Positions 60,706-62,149 of a stretch of 62,149 nucleotides of DNA are shown here, piece by piece. Both the position numbers and the translations under genes were made by a program. The notes below the pieces were generated by a model. It was not told where the DNA came from. It ran no database searches and saw only the letters and a list, made by a program, of their open reading frames with translations. Source of the DNA: an uncultured Acidimicrobiales bacterium (GTDB lineage: Bacteria; Actinomycetota; Acidimicrobiia; Acidimicrobiales; SZUA-35). The DNA lies in assembly GCA_938021675.1 (NCBI GenBank), contig CALIFY010000061.1, positions 1-62,149 of the forward strand, given 5' to 3'. How positions within the stretch are numbered: the stretch's first letter is position 1; each line of letters starts with the position of its first letter.

Positions 60706-61548
60706 CTAACGGCGGTCGAACCTTTTGCCCCGTCGCTGCTCGAAGAGGTGAGGGTATGGACCGGCGCCGGCGCCGCCGGTGTAATCCCACTCGTCTGATT
60801 CGGGACCGCTATTCAACGCCCTCGCCGCGAAGCTGGTGCCGCGGATGATCAGACCGATGACCGCCCCGAACACGAAACCGCCAACGTGGGCCATCCATGC
60901 CACGCCGCTGTCATTGCCGATGAAGAATTGGGAGACGAGCCAAAACCCCAGAAACCACTTGGCACTGATGTCTCGTACGAAGAAAAAGACGAGCGTACGG
61001 ACCGGAGCATTTGGGTACCAGACCGCATAGGCGCCCATGATGGCGGCAATGGCCCCGGAAGCGCCGACGATCGGGATCGTACTGGTGGGCTGCACGGCGA
61101 AATGAGCCAACGTGGCAGCCAAGCCGCCGATGAGATAGAAGACGGCGAATCGTAGGTGGCCAAGGCGGTCTTCGACGTTGTTGCCGAAGATCCAGAAGAT
61201 CCACATGTTGCCGCCGAGATGGAGCAGGCTGCCATGGAGAAACATGGACGTCACCATGCCGAGCAGTACGATCTTGTCGGGAAAAAGCGTGGGGCTACCG
61301 TCGGTCCCATCGGCACATGCGTCCGGATCGCCTCCGCTGAACGTCTCGACGACTTCCTGTTCGCTCAGTGGTACGCCCGTTCGTATTTCGCACGGTATGG
61401 CTGCCCATTCAAGGTTGAACTCAAGGGCTTGCTGTTGGTCGGACACACCCCGCTGAGGTCCGAAGAAGGCGGCGATGCACCCGCCGATAATGATGAGCGT
61501 GATGATCGGCTTGCGGACGGTCGGATTCTCGTCCTTCAGCGGAAGCAC
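60706..61548 (-). CDS. Rhomboid-family intramembrane serine protease
   Basis: 280 residues, six or more helices. The catalytic Ser164 in VGASGAIAAIMG and His221 in AHVGGF, with Asn114 in LHLGGNMWIF, match the rhomboid dyad. A soluble loop containing Cys residues and a run of acidic residues lies between the first helix and the core (residues 30-90). It cleaves transmembrane substrates, unknown here. Starts at ATG 61548. The fasciclin-domain gene is upstream on the same strand. Confidence 0.92.
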   Translation of the reverse strand: MLPLKDENPTVRKPIITLIIIGGCIAAFFGPQRGVSDQQQALEFNLEWAAIPCEIRTGVPLSEQEVVETFSGGDPDACADGTDGSPTLFPDKIVLLGMVTSMFLHGSLLHLGGNMWIFWIFGNNVEDRLGHLRFAVFYLIGGLAATLAHFAVQPTSTIPIVGASGAIAAIMGAYAVWYPNAPVRTLVFFFVRDISAKWFLGFWLVSQFFIGNDSGVAWMAHVGGFVFGAVIGLIIRGTSFAARALNSGPESDEWDYTGGAGAGPYPHLFEQRRGKRFDRR

Positions 61549-61614
61549 AACGCAAGTCTATCTCGGTGGTGTTGGCCGGTGCCTGCCGCCGGTTGGCGAC
61601 CCCAAAAAGGGAAA

Positions 61615-61649
61615 GCTCCCCCGGCCCTGGAAGTTGGGCACGGGGGAGC
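61615..61649 (-). terminator. Rho-independent terminator downstream of the fasciclin gene
   Basis: GCTCCCCC (61615-61622) pairs with GGGGGAGC (61642-61649), and on the minus strand the stem is followed by a T-rich run (TTTCCCTTTTT). A second hairpin, CATCCCTGAG / CTCAGGGATG at 61653-61683 with an 11-base loop, lies between it and the fasciclin stop. Together they probably end the fasciclin transcript before the rhomboid gene. Confidence 0.7.
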
Positions 61650-61702
61650 GAACATCCCTGAGAGGGGGGAACACTCAGGGATGAAGGATTACCGAAAAAC
61701 GA

Positions 61703-62149
61703 CTACTCGGGCAGCAGTACCGTGTCGATGACATGGATCACGCCGTTGTCGGCCACGACGTCTGCGGTTACAACGGTTGCGTCGTTGATCATCACGGTGT
61801 CGCCGTCGAGGGTGACATCAAGGTCTGCACCGTTCACGGTGGCGACGGCTGTGCCGTCGAGCGCCACGACGTCGGCTGCGAGAACCTCGCTGGGAACGAC
61901 GTGATAGGTCAAGATGTCGGAAAGGTCCTCACGGGCCAGTAGCTCCTCGGCGGTAATGTCGAGCTCGACCAGGGCGGCCTCGAATGCTTCATCGGTCGGT
62001 GCGAACACCGTGAATGGGCCGGGCCCGCTCAGCGTGTCGACCAGGCCGGCGGCTTCAGCCGCTGCTAGCAATGTGGTGAACGAACCGTCAGCGGTAGCGA
62101 CGTCGACGATCGTGCCGGCGCCGGCAGCGTCCTCTTCTTCGCCTTCTTC
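61703..62149 (-). CDS. Fasciclin (FAS1) domain protein, 5' end off window
   Basis: Partial: the frame is open to the right edge and covers 148 residues plus stop. A FAS1 domain is complete: IVDVATADGSFTTLLAAAEAAGLVDTL, GPFTVFAPTDEAF, LTYHVVPSEVLAADV, and VVADNGVIHVIDTVLLPE (the H1 and H2 conserved strings). Before it an acidic EEGEEEDAAGAG linker suggests a secreted or lipoprotein form whose signal lies outside the window. FAS1 domains mediate cell-surface or matrix adhesion. A terminator follows it. Confidence 0.93.
   Translation of the reverse strand, partial: EEGEEEDAAGAGTIVDVATADGSFTTLLAAAEAAGLVDTLSGPGPFTVFAPTDEAFEAALVELDITAEELLAREDLSDILTYHVVPSEVLAADVVALDGTAVATVNGADLDVTLDGDTVMINDATVVTADVVADNGVIHVIDTVLLPE

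Overview
The window looks like a high-GC chromosome segment from an actinobacterium, probably a relative of Acidimicrobiia. The evidence is the block pcnA-like / DUF5318 / ponA / rpsF-ssb-rpsR-rplI-dnaB, which resembles the origin-proximal arrangement of Actinobacteria such as Mycobacterium, together with many eukaryote-like Ser/Thr kinases, a DUF2277 protein, a septum-formation-type lipoprotein and frequent GTG/TTG starts. No rRNA, tRNA, CRISPR array, transposase or phage gene was recognised. The organism assignment is inference.

Layout. 1-2.9 kb: an SMP-30 lactonase cut by the window edge and a secreted SGNH/CE6 acetylesterase. 2.9-10.8 kb: housekeeping block (CCA-adding enzyme, DUF5318, class A PBP, S6, SSB, S18, L9, DnaB) with a two-hairpin leader before rpsF and a cluster of DnaA-box-like sites before dnaB. 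10.8-22 kb: small membrane proteins, a Nudix protein carrying an in-frame palindromic repeat, AlkD, a Ser/Thr kinase, MFS, SDR, DUF2277 and DEAD-box genes, then the most striking gene of the window: a thioredoxin-like lipoprotein whose first redox cysteine is an in-frame TGA (UxxC) followed by a well-placed bacterial SECIS-like hairpin. A CoA-type Nudix hydrolase and threonine aldolase follow. 22-27.4 kb: complete general amino-acid ABC transporter (aapJQMP type) with an internal terminator after the binding protein.

27.4-40 kb: mixed accessory region: small lipoprotein, macrodomain protein, unknown protein with tandem operator-like repeats upstream, CFA-like methyltransferase, amidase, decayed methyltransferase pseudogene, a helix-turn-helix-like protein, septum-formation lipoprotein, a lipoprotein with two carbohydrate-binding modules and a PL7-like lyase domain, and an ECF sigma factor / membrane Ser/Thr kinase pair. 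40-49 kb: CDP-alcohol phosphatidyltransferase and TVP38 protein, a 1087-residue fatty acyl-AMP ligase / ACP / alpha-oxoamine synthase fusion with an upstream methyltransferase (a probable small lipid or natural-product locus), and a membrane GGDEF/EAL protein. 49-62 kb: metallophosphoesterase with a membrane domain, truncated haemoglobin, EamA transporter, a decayed stretch with a 25-bp duplication, TetR regulator, a two-component system, DUF4349 lipoprotein, YiaA-type protein, secreted protein, rhomboid protease and a fasciclin-domain protein cut by the right edge.

How the genes may work together. The ribosomal/replication block is likely one transcript driven from before rpsF. The transporter genes form one importer with extra binding protein produced by partial termination. 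The sigma/kinase pair is translationally coupled and probably one sensory switch. The methyltransferase and acyl-oxoamine synthase could make and modify a long-chain alpha-aminoketone. The selenoprotein implies that selA/selB/selC/selD exist elsewhere in this genome.
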